Source: Streptomyces werraensis (lineage in GTDB: Bacteria; Actinomycetota; Actinomycetes; Streptomycetales; Streptomycetaceae). From it: a stretch of DNA of 64,000 nt. The notes beneath the pieces were generated by a model that did no database searches, was not told the DNA's origin, and saw only the letters and a program-made list of their open reading frames with translations. Where the stretch lies: contig BNBX01000009.1 of NCBI GenBank assembly GCA_014656175.1, forward strand, positions 62,001 through 126,000. Direction: 5' to 3'. Shown piece by piece: positions 54,054-63,035 of this stretch; positions within the stretch are counted from its first letter, which is position 1, and the number at the start of each line of letters is the position of its first letter. The position numbers and the translations under genes were made by a program.

Positions 54054-55316
54054 TTACTGGCGTCCAAACCGGGCCATAGCCACCGCTACTGCTCCGTAGA
54101 TAACGGCGATTGTTACCACCAGCGTGACCGAACGGCCGTCAGACGGGAGCACCAGGGCGGCCACGGCCGCGGCTCCGACGAACGCGACGTTGAACAGGAC
54201 GTCGTAGACCGAGAAGATCCGGCCGCGGAAGTCGTCGTCCACGGAGGCCTGGACGATGGTGTCCGTGGAGATCTTCGCGCCCTGGGTGGACAGGCCGAGG
54301 ACGAAGGCCCCCGCCATCAACGGGCCGGAGGCGAACGGCAGGCCGAGCGCCGGCTCCAGGACGGCCGCCGCCGCGGCGCACGTCACGATCCAGCGGCCGG
54401 GCCCCATCCGCCCCGCGGCCCATGGGGTCAGCACGGCCGCGGCGAAGAAGCCGGCGCCGGACGCCCCCAACGCCAGTCCCAGCAGGGCGAGTCCCTCGTC
54501 CGTGGTCGACGTGAGGTGGTACCGGCAGAGCATCAGCAGCATGACGAGCATCCCGCCGTAGCAGAAGCGCATCAGGAACATGCTCGTGAGTGCCCAGGCC
54601 GCGTCCCTGCGCGCGGGCTCCGCGAGATGACGTACGCCCGCCACGAGGTCGGCGACCGTGCCGGAGAGAGCTGTGGACAGCCGGGGATGATCCAGCGCAC
54701 GGTCCGGCCCGAGCAGGTCCTTGGCGATACGCAGGGCCGACAGGGCAGCGCACAGGTAGAGGGCGGCGCCCACGAGCACCACGGCCGCGTCCGAGTCCGA
54801 GACGACCAGCCGGACCACGAAGGCCAGGCCACCGCCCGCGGTGGCGGCGAGCGTCCCGGCGGTCGGGGAGAGGGAGTTGGCGATGACGAGCCGCTCGCCG
54901 TCCACCACGCGGGGCAGCGCGGCGGACAGTCCGGCGAGCACGAAGCGGTTGACGCCCGTGACGCACAACGCGGCCACGAACAGGAGCCAGTCGGGAACCC
55001 GGACGAGGATCAGAAGGGCGGTCACCGACGCCATCAGGGCGCGCAGCAGATTGCCGTGGAGGAAGACCTGGCGGCGGCGCCAGCGGTCCAGCAGGACGCC
55101 GGCGAAGGGGCCGATCGCGGAGTAGGGCAGGAGCAGGATGGCCATGGCCGAGGCGATGGCCGCGGCGGAGGTCTGCCTCTCGGGGGAGAAGACGACGTAG
55201 GCGGCGAGCGCGACCTGGAAGACGCCGTCGGCGCCCTGGGAGAGCAACCGGACGGCGAGCAGGCGCCGGAAGCCTTGGAAGCGCAGCAGAACGCGCAGGT
55301 CACGGACGACGGCCAT
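54054..55316 (-). CDS. Major facilitator superfamily transporter
   Basis: The protein is 420 aa from the ATG at 55316 (MAVVRDLRVLLRFQGFRRLLAVRLLSQG); an ATG 15 nt upstream is also possible. About 12 hydrophobic helices are visible, with the MFS loop 2-3 motif GPFAGVLLDRWRRRQVFLHGNLLRA. The second half contains GAAAVAALVLPSDGRSVTLVV near the end. It looks like an efflux-type MFS protein of the MFS_3/enterobactin-exporter group. The substrate is unknown. It follows the inositol-phosphate synthase gene but is separated from it by a terminator. Confidence 0.87.
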   Translation of the reverse strand: MAVVRDLRVLLRFQGFRRLLAVRLLSQGADGVFQVALAAYVVFSPERQTSAAAIASAMAILLLPYSAIGPFAGVLLDRWRRRQVFLHGNLLRALMASVTALLILVRVPDWLLFVAALCVTGVNRFVLAGLSAALPRVVDGERLVIANSLSPTAGTLAATAGGGLAFVVRLVVSDSDAAVVLVGAALYLCAALSALRIAKDLLGPDRALDHPRLSTALSGTVADLVAGVRHLAEPARRDAAWALTSMFLMRFCYGGMLVMLLMLCRYHLTSTTDEGLALLGLALGASGAGFFAAAVLTPWAAGRMGPGRWIVTCAAAAAVLEPALGLPFASGPLMAGAFVLGLSTQGAKISTDTIVQASVDDDFRGRIFSVYDVLFNVAFVGAAAVAALVLPSDGRSVTLVVTIAVIYGAVAVAMARFGRQ

Positions 55317-55337
55317 GGGGCACAGCCTCACATACGA

Positions 55338-55373
55338 CGGGGGTCTCCGGAACGTACGACCCGGAGACCCCCG
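55338..55373 (-). terminator. Terminator of the inositol-phosphate synthase gene
   Basis: A perfect 13-bp stem (CGGGGGTCTCCGG with CCGGAGACCCCCG) has a 10-nt loop and begins 21 nt after the stop at 55394. Confidence 0.88.
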
Positions 55374-55393
55374 ACTGCCCGTTGTGGTCGCGC

Positions 55394-56476
55394 TTAGCGC
55401 TCGACCTCGCCCTTGATGAACTTTTCGACGTTCTCACGGGCCTGGTCGTCGAAGTACTGCACCGGCGGCGACTTCATGAAGTACGAGGAGGCCGAGAGGA
55501 TGGGGCCACCGATGCCCCGGTCCTTGGCGATCTTCGCGGCGCGCAGGGCGTCGATGATGACACCGGCGGAGTTCGGGGAGTCCCAGACCTCGAGCTTGTA
55601 CTCCAGGTTCAGCGGGACGTCGCCGAAGGCGCGGCCCTCGAGGCGGACGTAGGCCCACTTGCGGTCGTCCAGCCACGCGACGTAGTCGGACGGGCCGATG
55701 TGGACGTTCTTCTCGCCGAGCTCCCGGTCGGGGATCTGCGACGTGACGGCCTGGGTCTTCGAGATCTTCTTCGACTCGAGGCGGTCACGCTCGAGCATGT
55801 TCTTGAAGTCCATGTTGCCGCCGACGTTCAGCTGCATCGTGCGGTCCAGGATGACGCCCCGGTCCTCGAACAGCTTCGCCATCACGCGGTGCGTGATGGT
55901 GGCGCCGACCTGCGACTTGATGTCGTCGCCGACGATCGGGACGCCCGCCTCGGTGAACTTGTCCGCCCACTCCTTGGTGCCGGCGATGAAGACCGGGAGG
56001 GCGTTGACGAAGGCGACCTTGGCGTCGATGGCGCACTGGGCGTAGAACTTCGCCGCGTCCTCGGAGCCGACGGGCAGGTAGCAGACGAGGACGTCGACCT
56101 GCTTGTCCTTGAGGACCTGCACGACGTCGACCGGCTCCTCGGCGGACTCCTCGATGGTCTCGCGGTAGTACTTGCCGAGACCGTCGAGCGTGTGGCCGCG
56201 CTGGACCGTCACGCCGGTGCGGGGAACGTCGCAGATCTTGATGGTGTTGTTCTCGGAGGCGCCGATGGCGTCCGCGAGGTCGAGGCCGACCTTCTTGGCG
56301 TCCACGTCGAAGGCGGCGACGAACTCGACGTCACCGACGTGGTAGTCGCCGAACTGGACGTGCATCAGGCCCGGCACCTTGGCCGCCGCATCGGCGTCCT
56401 TGTAGTACTCGACTCCCTGCACCAGCGATGCGGCGCAGTTGCCCACGCCGACGATGGCTACGCGAACCGAACCCAT
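55394..56476 (-). CDS. ino1: Inositol-3-phosphate synthase
   Basis: The 360-aa protein has the NAD-binding motif VRVAIVGVGNCAASLVQG and the family core: VPIVGDDIKSQVGATITHRV, then LNVGGNMDFKNMLERDRLESKKISKTQ, and HIGPSDYVAWLDDRKWAYVRLEGRAFGD. It converts glucose 6-phosphate to inositol 3-phosphate, the precursor of phosphatidylinositol and mycothiol in actinomycetes. The PadR-type regulator gene upstream is 43 nt away and probably co-transcribed. The ino1-PadR-PBP-GT87 order matches M. tuberculosis Rv0046c-Rv0051. Confidence 0.95.
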   Translation of the reverse strand: MGSVRVAIVGVGNCAASLVQGVEYYKDADAAAKVPGLMHVQFGDYHVGDVEFVAAFDVDAKKVGLDLADAIGASENNTIKICDVPRTGVTVQRGHTLDGLGKYYRETIEESAEEPVDVVQVLKDKQVDVLVCYLPVGSEDAAKFYAQCAIDAKVAFVNALPVFIAGTKEWADKFTEAGVPIVGDDIKSQVGATITHRVMAKLFEDRGVILDRTMQLNVGGNMDFKNMLERDRLESKKISKTQAVTSQIPDRELGEKNVHIGPSDYVAWLDDRKWAYVRLEGRAFGDVPLNLEYKLEVWDSPNSAGVIIDALRAAKIAKDRGIGGPILSASSYFMKSPPVQYFDDQARENVEKFIKGEVER

Positions 56477-56519
56477 TCCGGTTGCTCCCTGTGTGTACGA
56501 GTGAGGTCCTCGCGGACTC

Positions 56520-57203
56520 TCACGTGGCGGTGTCGCCGGGCGAATCCGGCCGGGGGTCGTCCCCGGACCGGGGCAGGTCGCCCGTCGCTCCAGATGTGGT
56601 GTCCTGCTGAGCCGGCCCCCCGGCGGCGGACCCCTTGAGGTCCCGGCCGGCCCGCTCGCTCTCGATGAGCTCGTTCAGCCAGCGCACTTCGCGCTCCACG
56701 GACTCCATCCCGTGGCGCTGGAGCTCAAGCGTGTAGTCGTCGAGGCGCTCCCGGGTCCGGGCCAGGGAGGCGCGCATCTTCTCGAGGCGCTCCTCCAGCC
56801 GGCTGCGGCGGCCCTCCAGCACGCGCATACGGACGTCGCGCGACGTCTGCCCGAAGAAGGCGAACCGCGCGGCGAACGTCTCGTCCTCGTACGCGTCCGG
56901 TCCCGTCTGGGCGAGCAGCTGTTCGAAGTGCTCCTTGCCCTCCGCCGTCAGGCGGTAGACGATCTTGGCGCGGCGCCCGGCCAGCGGTGCGGCGAGGGCG
57001 TCCTCGGTGGTGTTCCCCGGTTCCTCGATCAACCAGCCGTTGGCGACCAGCGTCTTGAGGCAGGGATAGAGCGTCCCGTAGCTGAACGCACGGAACACAC
57101 CCAGTGACGTATTGAGTCGCTTGCGCAGCTCGTACCCGTGCATCGGGGCCTCGCGGAGCAGGCCGAGTACGGCGAACTCGAGGATTCCGGAACGCCGGCT
57201 CAT
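56520..57203 (-). CDS. PadR family transcriptional regulator
   Basis: The protein is 227 aa from the ATG at 57203 with GGGGAGG upstream. The N-terminal PadR winged helix reads ILEFAVLGLLREAPMHGYELRKRLN and FSYGTLYPCLKTLVANGWLIE. A long C-terminal helical domain (RSRLEERLEKMRASLARTRERLDDYTLELQ) serves dimerisation. A Ser/Asp/Gly/Pro-rich tail ends it. The almost perfect palindrome 73 bp upstream (57276-57298) is a likely operator for autoregulation and for control of the ino1 unit. The inducing ligand is unknown. Confidence 0.9.
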   Translation of the reverse strand: MSRRSGILEFAVLGLLREAPMHGYELRKRLNTSLGVFRAFSYGTLYPCLKTLVANGWLIEEPGNTTEDALAAPLAGRRAKIVYRLTAEGKEHFEQLLAQTGPDAYEDETFAARFAFFGQTSRDVRMRVLEGRRSRLEERLEKMRASLARTRERLDDYTLELQRHGMESVEREVRWLNELIESERAGRDLKGSAAGGPAQQDTTSGATGDLPRSGDDPRPDSPGDTAT

Positions 57204-57599
57204 CGTCGCCTCCCCTCTGCCCCGGTCGTGCCGCGATGGGCTCGTGTGCGGCTCGCAGCCGCCTTTATGTCGCGCTGATGTATCGACTCGATACATCACG
57301 ACGATAGAACGACCTTCCGGGGGCGACAAGAGGGGGGAGAGTGAACGGGATCACATCACTGTTTCATTGCGAGCAAGTTGCCTGATTTGAGGTGAACTTC
57401 TGGGCCCGGGGGGTTTTGGCGGTGCGTAGTCTGTGCGCCATGCAGACCACCGGGAACCGAGTGACGACTGGGGGCGTCCTTGTCCCCGGTGCAGTACGGA
57501 TGAATGCGCCGAGCGCCGCATCCGTACTTCGGGGGGACCGGAAACCAGCCGCCGTTTCCAGGCGCGCAGAGGTGCGCCTGCCCGAGGAGTAGTCGTTCG
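57204..57599. promoter_or_regulatory. 396-bp divergent promoter region between PadR and PBP genes
   Basis: It contains the PadR palindrome (57276-57298), a lower-GC stretch (57345-57400) that could hold the PBP promoter, and a hairpin (AGTACGGATG at 57493-57502 with CATCCGTACT at 57519-57528) in the probable PBP mRNA leader. I cannot define -35/-10 boxes. Confidence 0.55.
57276..57298. promoter_or_regulatory. Likely PadR operator (23-bp palindrome)
   Basis: TGATGTATCGA and TCGATACATCA form a perfect dyad around a single C. The ATGTATCGA core is AT-rich in very GC-rich surroundings, and the site lies between the PadR start and the PBP gene, as expected for a PadR autoregulatory operator. Confidence 0.82.
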
Positions 57600-60212
57600 A
57601 TGAGCGAGCACCGTCGCAAACCGCCGCAGCCGCAGGGAGGCGGACGTGCCGCGGCCCGACGCGGCCAGTCCGGCTCGTCCTCCGGCCGCCGAGCGGCACC
57701 GCGAGGCGCCACCGGATCTCCGTCCGATTCCTATGGGTCGGGCACCCGCGGCGCGGGGGGAGAGGCCCGTCCGTACGGCAGTCGTGCCGAGGCACGACGC
57801 GCGGCACAGCGCGGAGGGTCCCGCCGCGCCACCGGGCCCGGCCGCGGACGAGGACGCGCGGCCCCTCCGGCCAAGAAGAGAGTCATCGACTATCCGCGCT
57901 ACGACAAGGACGGCTGGCGCCGCTGGATGCCGTCCTGGAAGCTCGTGTCCGGACTGTGCCTCGCCTTCTTCGGCGGTCTGGTCGCCGTGGCCGGGATCGG
58001 GTACGCGATGGTGAGCGTGCCCAGCGAGGAGAACGCCGCGGCGTTGTCGGAGAACAACGTCTACTACTGGGAAGACGGCACCCAGATGGTCGCGACCGGC
58101 AGCGGCCAGAACCGGCAGAACATCAGCTTCGACCGGATCCCCGAGGCCATGCGCTGGGCGGTCATCTCGGCCGAGAACAAGAGCTTCTACAGCGACTCGG
58201 GCATCGACCCCATGGGTATCGCCCGCGCCCTCGGCAACATGGCGCGCGGCGGCGACACCCAGGGCGGTTCCACGATCACCCAGCAGTTCGTGAAGAACAC
58301 CTACCTGACCCAGGAGCAGACGCTCTCCCGGAAGTTCAAGGAGATGTTCATCTCGATCAAGGTGGGCACCAAGCTCTCCAAGGACGAGATCCTCCAGGGC
58401 TACCTGAACACCTCCTACTACGGCCGCGGCGCCTACGGCATCCAGGCCGCCGCCCAGACGTACTACGGCAAGGACGCGGTCGACCTCACGCCGAGCGAGT
58501 GCGCCTTCCTCGCGGCCCTCCTCAAGGGCCCGACGTACTACGACCCGGCCGGCAACGAGAGCATCGACAGCTCGGCCAGCGCCGAGGCCAACCGCAAGCG
58601 TTCCGAGGAGCGCTGGGCCTGGATCCTCGAGCAGATGCACAACGACGAGCACCTTTCGACCGCCGAGTACCAGGAGGCCGTCAAGAGGTACCCGATGCCT
58701 CAGGGCCGCAAGGCGACCAAGGGCATGACCGGCCAGATCAGCTACCTGGTCGACACGGCCAAGCGGTACGTCCTGAAGAACTCGAACATCACCGAGGCGC
58801 AGTTCGACCAGGGCGGCTACCAGATCTACACGACCTTCGAGAAGGACAAGGTCGAGGCGCTGGCCAAGGCCGTGAGGAAGGTCGAGAAGGAGAACATCGA
58901 CCCGAAGCGCGAGAAGGACCAGCACGTCCAGTTCGGCGCGGCGTCGGTGAAGCCCAAGGACGGCGCGATCGTCGCCCTGTACGGTGGCGCCGGCTTCGAG
59001 AACGGCCACTTCGTCAACAACGCGGACACCTCCGGTGTCCCGGTCGGTTCGACGTGGAAGCCCTTCGTGCTCGCCGCCGCGATGCAGCACGGCACGTACA
59101 AGACCAACGGTGTGGGTGTCTCGCCGGCGAGCAAGTACAACGGCAACGACCACCTGAAGATCCTCAACAACGACGGCTCCTACGTCCTCAAGAAGGACAA
59201 CACGCCGTTCTTCCAGGAGAACGAGAGCGACAAGCCGTGGGGCTACATCAGCCTGCGGAAGGCGATGGAGCAGTCGGTCAACACCCCGTTCGTGCAGCTC
59301 GGCATGGACGTGGGGATGAAGAAGGTGGCGGACGTCGCGCAGAAGTCCGGCATTCTCGAGGACAGCTTCGCCGGCCTGAACGCCTCGTTCGCGCTCGGTA
59401 CGTCCACGCCCAGCGCGATCCGCATGGCGGACGCCTACGCGACCTTCGCGGCCTCGGGCAAGCAGGCCGACCCGTACTCGGTGACCGAGGTCAAGTACCG
59501 AGGCTCGGAACTGTCCGGCTTCGAGAAGCCGCGGGTCAAGCAGGCGATGCCCGAGAACGTGGCGAACAACGTCACCGACGTGCTCGAGAACGTGATCGAG
59601 AACGGTACGGCCCAGCACGCCAAGGAACTGGGACGCCGGGCGGCCGGCAAGACGGGTACCACGGACGAGAACAAGTCCGCCTGGTTCGTCGGCTACACCC
59701 AGCAGCTGTCGACCGCGGTCGCGATGTTCCGTGAGGACCCCAAGAGCCACAGACTGCTCTCCATGAACGGCACGGCGGGCAAGGACTCGATCCACGGTGG
59801 TGACATCCCCACCGAGGTGTGGACCGAGTTCATGAAGGTCGCGCTAAAGGGCAAGTCCGACCCCGGCTTCCCCAAGGCCGAGAAGATCGGTGAGGTCGCC
59901 GACGGCGTCGGCGCACCGTCGCCGACCCCGATCGAGACGGAGACCGAGGAGGCGACGCCGTCCGAGACGCCGACGCCGACCGAGACGGTGACCGCCCCGC
60001 CGTCGCCCACGGAGACCGAGACCTGTGGGCCCTTCGACTTCCGTTGCCGGGACGAGGAGGAAGAGGACGGCGGAACCGGGAACGGCGGTGGCGAGAACGG
60101 AGGCACCGACGGAGGCGTGACCACGTCGCCCGATCCCACCGAGAGCGAGGACCCCGGAGGCACCCGGGGAGGCGGCAACGGTGGCGGTCTGTTCGGAGGC
60201 ACCGGCGGCTGA
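57600..60212 (+). CDS. ponA: Class A penicillin-binding protein (bifunctional transglycosylase/transpeptidase)
   Basis: The protein is 870 aa from the ATG at 57600 (MSEHRRKPPQPQGGGR). A cytoplasmic Arg/Gly-rich region (about 105 residues) and one membrane helix (LVSGLCLAFFGGLVAVAGIGYAMV) precede a GT51 glycosyltransferase domain with catalytic Glu192 in AENKSFYSDSGID and GGSTITQQFVKN. The transpeptidase domain follows with STWK (S484-K487), SVN (559-561) and KTGT (from K684). It ends in a Thr/Glu/Pro- and Gly-rich tail. It polymerises and crosslinks peptidoglycan. It is probably in one transcription unit with the GT87-type gene, unless the terminator at 60252 intervenes. Confidence 0.95.
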   Translation: MSEHRRKPPQPQGGGRAAARRGQSGSSSGRRAAPRGATGSPSDSYGSGTRGAGGEARPYGSRAEARRAAQRGGSRRATGPGRGRGRAAPPAKKRVIDYPRYDKDGWRRWMPSWKLVSGLCLAFFGGLVAVAGIGYAMVSVPSEENAAALSENNVYYWEDGTQMVATGSGQNRQNISFDRIPEAMRWAVISAENKSFYSDSGIDPMGIARALGNMARGGDTQGGSTITQQFVKNTYLTQEQTLSRKFKEMFISIKVGTKLSKDEILQGYLNTSYYGRGAYGIQAAAQTYYGKDAVDLTPSECAFLAALLKGPTYYDPAGNESIDSSASAEANRKRSEERWAWILEQMHNDEHLSTAEYQEAVKRYPMPQGRKATKGMTGQISYLVDTAKRYVLKNSNITEAQFDQGGYQIYTTFEKDKVEALAKAVRKVEKENIDPKREKDQHVQFGAASVKPKDGAIVALYGGAGFENGHFVNNADTSGVPVGSTWKPFVLAAAMQHGTYKTNGVGVSPASKYNGNDHLKILNNDGSYVLKKDNTPFFQENESDKPWGYISLRKAMEQSVNTPFVQLGMDVGMKKVADVAQKSGILEDSFAGLNASFALGTSTPSAIRMADAYATFAASGKQADPYSVTEVKYRGSELSGFEKPRVKQAMPENVANNVTDVLENVIENGTAQHAKELGRRAAGKTGTTDENKSAWFVGYTQQLSTAVAMFREDPKSHRLLSMNGTAGKDSIHGGDIPTEVWTEFMKVALKGKSDPGFPKAEKIGEVADGVGAPSPTPIETETEEATPSETPTPTETVTAPPSPTETETCGPFDFRCRDEEEEDGGTGNGGGENGGTDGGVTTSPDPTESEDPGGTRGGGNGGGLFGGTGG

Positions 60213-60235
60213 GCCGTCCCCTGCCCGATGTGGGC

Positions 60236-60249
60236 GTTTCACGTGAAAC
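60236..60249. other. parS site (perfect) beside a terminator
   Basis: GTTTCACGTGAAAC, 23 bp after the PBP stop and 2 bp before the terminator stem at 60252. Confidence 0.95.
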
Positions 60250-60251
60250 AT

Positions 60252-60282
60252 GGGCCGCCGTACCCGACGGGTACGGCGGCCC
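60252..60282 (+). terminator. Terminator of the class A PBP gene
   Basis: A perfect 14-bp stem (GGGCCGCCGTACCC with GGGTACGGCGGCCC) has a GAC loop and lies 2 bp after parS. Confidence 0.85.
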
Positions 60283-60320
60283 TCGCCGTATCACCGGACA
60301 GGTACGGCAGGATGTGCGGC

Positions 60321-61814
60321 ATGCCCAGTGGAAAAACGACGAGCGTCCACGAGCCGGACCCGGTGCGGCCGACGGAGGAGGACCGGGTCGCAGCGGCCGG
60401 CAGCGAACTGATCGGGGGACCGATCGGGCGGCGTGCCCTGCTCGGCAGATCCTGGTGGACCCCGGTGCGGGTGATCGCGCTCGTGGCGATCGGTGTGTTC
60501 GCCCTCGGGCTGGTGCAGAAGGCACCCTGCTACGACGGCGCCTGGTTCTTCGGCGCCAGCTCGCAGTACACGCACGCCTGCTACTCGGACATTCCGCACC
60601 TGTACCAGGGACGCGGCTTCGCCGACGGGCTGGTGCCGTACTTCGACCGGCTCCCCGGGGACATGGAGTACTTGGAGTATCCGGTCCTGACGGGCGTGTT
60701 CATGGAGGTCGCCGCTTGGCTCACCCCGGGCAGCGGCAGCATCCAGCACCAGGAGCAGTGGTACTGGATGGTCAACGCGGGGATGCTCATGGCGTGCGCG
60801 GCCGTCATCGCCGTGTGCGTGACGCGCACCCACGCGCGCCGGCCCTGGGACGGCCTGCTCGTCGCCCTGGCCCCGGCCTTCGCGCTGACCGCCACCATCA
60901 ACTGGGACCTGCTGGCGGTCGCTCTGACGGCCGCCGCGATGCTGATGTGGTCGCGGGGCCGCGCCCTCGCCTTCGGCGTCCTGCTGGGCCTCGCCACGGC
61001 CGCCAAGCTCTATCCCGTACTGCTCCTCGGACCCCTGCTCGTGCTGTGCTGGCGCGCGGGCCGATGGCGGCAGTACTGCACGGCGCTCGGCGGGGCCGTC
61101 GTCGCCTGGATCGTCGTGAACGGTCCCGTCATGCTGTTCGCCTTCGACGGCTGGTCGAAGTTCTACACGTTCAGCCAGGAACGCGGCGTCGACTTCGGGT
61201 CGTTCTGGCTGATCCTGGCCCAGAACTCGGACGACCCGATCGCCACCGAGACGGTCAACACGCTCGCGACACTGCTGATGCTGCTGTGCTGCGCGGGCGT
61301 GGCGGCCCTGACGCTCACGGCGCCGCGTCGGCCGCGCTTCGCCCAGCTGGCCTTTCTGATCGTCGCGGCGTTCGTCCTCACCAACAAGGTCTACTCGCCG
61401 CAGTACGTGCTCTGGCTGGTGCCCCTCGCGGCGCTGGCCCGGCCCAAGTGGCGGGACTTTCTGATCTGGCAGGCCTGCGAGGTGACGTACTTCCTGGGCA
61501 TCTGGATGTACCTCGCGTACACGACCAGCGGGGACGCCCACAAGGGCCTGCCCACCGACGGCTACCACTGGGCCATCGGCGCGCATCTGGCGGGGACGCT
61601 CTTCCTGTGCGTCATGGTCGTCCGCGACATCCTGATGCCGGAGCGGGACCCGGTGCGCCGCTCCGGCGACGACGACCCCTCAGGAGGCGTGCTGGACGGC
61701 ACCGAGGACGTCTTCGTGCTCGGCCCCGCGGCGCGTCCGGCACGGCATGCGGCCCACTTCGAGGCGCCTCAGGTCGACTGGGGCAGAACGCAGGCCAGGG
61801 GCGGTTCGCTCTGA
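60321..61814 (+). CDS. GT87-like polytopic membrane glycosyltransferase
   Basis: The protein is 497 aa from the ATG at 60321 (MPSGKTTSVHEPD); an ATG 9 nt upstream is also possible, and open frame further upstream crosses parS and the terminator. About ten transmembrane helices are visible, with features of the GT87/PimE-like mannosyltransferases: FADGLVPYFDRLPGDMEYLEYPVLTG (loop 1 with acidic residues) and ATAAKLYPVLLLGPLL. These enzymes transfer sugar from polyprenyl phosphates on the outer face of the membrane. Rv0051, next to ponA1 in M. tuberculosis, is the positional equivalent. The acceptor is unknown. Confidence 0.83.
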   Translation: MPSGKTTSVHEPDPVRPTEEDRVAAAGSELIGGPIGRRALLGRSWWTPVRVIALVAIGVFALGLVQKAPCYDGAWFFGASSQYTHACYSDIPHLYQGRGFADGLVPYFDRLPGDMEYLEYPVLTGVFMEVAAWLTPGSGSIQHQEQWYWMVNAGMLMACAAVIAVCVTRTHARRPWDGLLVALAPAFALTATINWDLLAVALTAAAMLMWSRGRALAFGVLLGLATAAKLYPVLLLGPLLVLCWRAGRWRQYCTALGGAVVAWIVVNGPVMLFAFDGWSKFYTFSQERGVDFGSFWLILAQNSDDPIATETVNTLATLLMLLCCAGVAALTLTAPRRPRFAQLAFLIVAAFVLTNKVYSPQYVLWLVPLAALARPKWRDFLIWQACEVTYFLGIWMYLAYTTSGDAHKGLPTDGYHWAIGAHLAGTLFLCVMVVRDILMPERDPVRRSGDDDPSGGVLDGTEDVFVLGPAARPARHAAHFEAPQVDWGRTQARGGSL

Positions 61815-61841
61815 GCGAACCGTCGGAAGGCTGGCCCCGGA

Positions 61842-61890
61842 CCACGCGAAGGGCCGCGCACGGAACGTCCGTGCACGGCCCTTCGCGTGG
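61842..61890. terminator. Long bidirectional terminator
   Basis: A 23-bp stem with one mismatch (61842-61864 with 61868-61890; core CGCGAAGGGCCG/CGGCCCTTCGCG) has a 3-nt loop and separates the convergent GT87-like and alanine-racemase-like genes. Confidence 0.9.
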
Positions 61891-61904
61891 GGTCCGGTGT
61901 CGTC

Positions 61905-62936
61905 TCAGCGGTCGACGAGCCGGTCGAACTGGGTCGTGGTGTGCCGCAGATGGGCCACCAGCTCCTCGCCGACCTGGGGCTCCGGGGCGTCGGACGGCAC
62001 GAACAGGATGGACACCTGCATGTGCGGCGGCTCGGCGAACCAGCGCTGCTTGCCGGCCCACACGAACGGCGAGAGGTTGCGGTTGACGGTCGCGAGGCCC
62101 GCCCGGGCGACACCCTTGGCGCGCGGCATGACGCCGTGGAGGGCCTTGGGGGCCTCCAGACCCACCCCGTGGGACGTTCCGCCCGCCACGACCACGAGGA
62201 AGCCGTCGGACGCGGCCTTCTGCTGCCGGTAACCGAACCGGTCCCCCTTGGCGACCCGGGTGACGTCCAGGACCGCGCCCCGGTACTCGGTGGCCTCGTG
62301 GTCCCCCAGCCAGAGCCGGGTGCCGATCCGGGCGCGGAAACGGGTCTGCGGGAACTGCTGCTGGAGGCGGGCCAGTTCGTCGGCCTTGAGGTGGCTGACG
62401 AACATCGTGTGCAGCGGCAGACGGGCCGCTCGCAGGCGGTCCATCCAGCCGATGACCTCCTCGACGGCGTCCGAGCCGTCGGTGCGGTCCAGCGGGAGGT
62501 GGATGGCGAAGCCCTCCAGCCGGACGTTCTCTATCGCGGCGTGCAGCTGGGGCAGGTCCTGCTCGCTGATGCCGTGGCGCTTCATCGAGGACATCACCTC
62601 GATGACGACGCGGGCGCCGACCAGGCCGTACACCCCGTCGACGGACGACACCGAGCGGATGACCCGGTCGGGCAGCGGCACCGGCTCCTCGCCCCGCCGG
62701 TACGGCGTCAGCACCAGCAGGTCACCGCCGAACCAGTCCTTGATCCGTGCGGCCTCGTACGTCGTGCCGACGGCCAGGACGTCCGTGCCCAGCCGTGTGG
62801 CCTCCTCGGCGAGCCGCTCGTGGCCGAAGCCGTAGCCGTTGCCCTTGCAGACGGGGACGAGCCCCGGGAACTGCTCCTGCACGTGCTTGTGATGCGCCCG
62901 CCAGCGCGCGGTGTCGACGTAGAGCGTGAGCGCCAT
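61905..62936 (-). CDS. Alanine racemase-fold PLP protein next to femX
   Basis: The 343-aa protein has an N-terminal alanine-racemase-type TIM barrel with the PLP Lys31 in VPVCKGNGYGFG, followed by RVVIEVMSSMKRHGI, a C-terminal beta domain (ARIGTRLWLGD) and VAKGDRFGYRQQKA. True alanine racemases have AVVKADAYGHG at the lysine and a catalytic Tyr in the C-terminal domain; this one is divergent, so the substrate is uncertain. Placed 99 nt downstream of femX, it may act in supply or editing of amino acids for the peptidoglycan cross-bridge. That is inference; in S. coelicolor the positional equivalent is SCO3903 as I recall. Confidence 0.85.
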   Translation of the reverse strand: MALTLYVDTARWRAHHKHVQEQFPGLVPVCKGNGYGFGHERLAEEATRLGTDVLAVGTTYEAARIKDWFGGDLLVLTPYRRGEEPVPLPDRVIRSVSSVDGVYGLVGARVVIEVMSSMKRHGISEQDLPQLHAAIENVRLEGFAIHLPLDRTDGSDAVEEVIGWMDRLRAARLPLHTMFVSHLKADELARLQQQFPQTRFRARIGTRLWLGDHEATEYRGAVLDVTRVAKGDRFGYRQQKAASDGFLVVVAGGTSHGVGLEAPKALHGVMPRAKGVARAGLATVNRNLSPFVWAGKQRWFAEPPHMQVSILFVPSDAPEPQVGEELVAHLRHTTTQFDRLVDR

Positions 62937-63035
62937 GGCCGGACCTGGAACCTTTCTGGTGGCTGCGGTGTGACAAAGGTGGGGGAGGCGACGAAGCCGT
63001 CGGGCTACGAAGACGGATATCGCGTGAAGCGCGGG

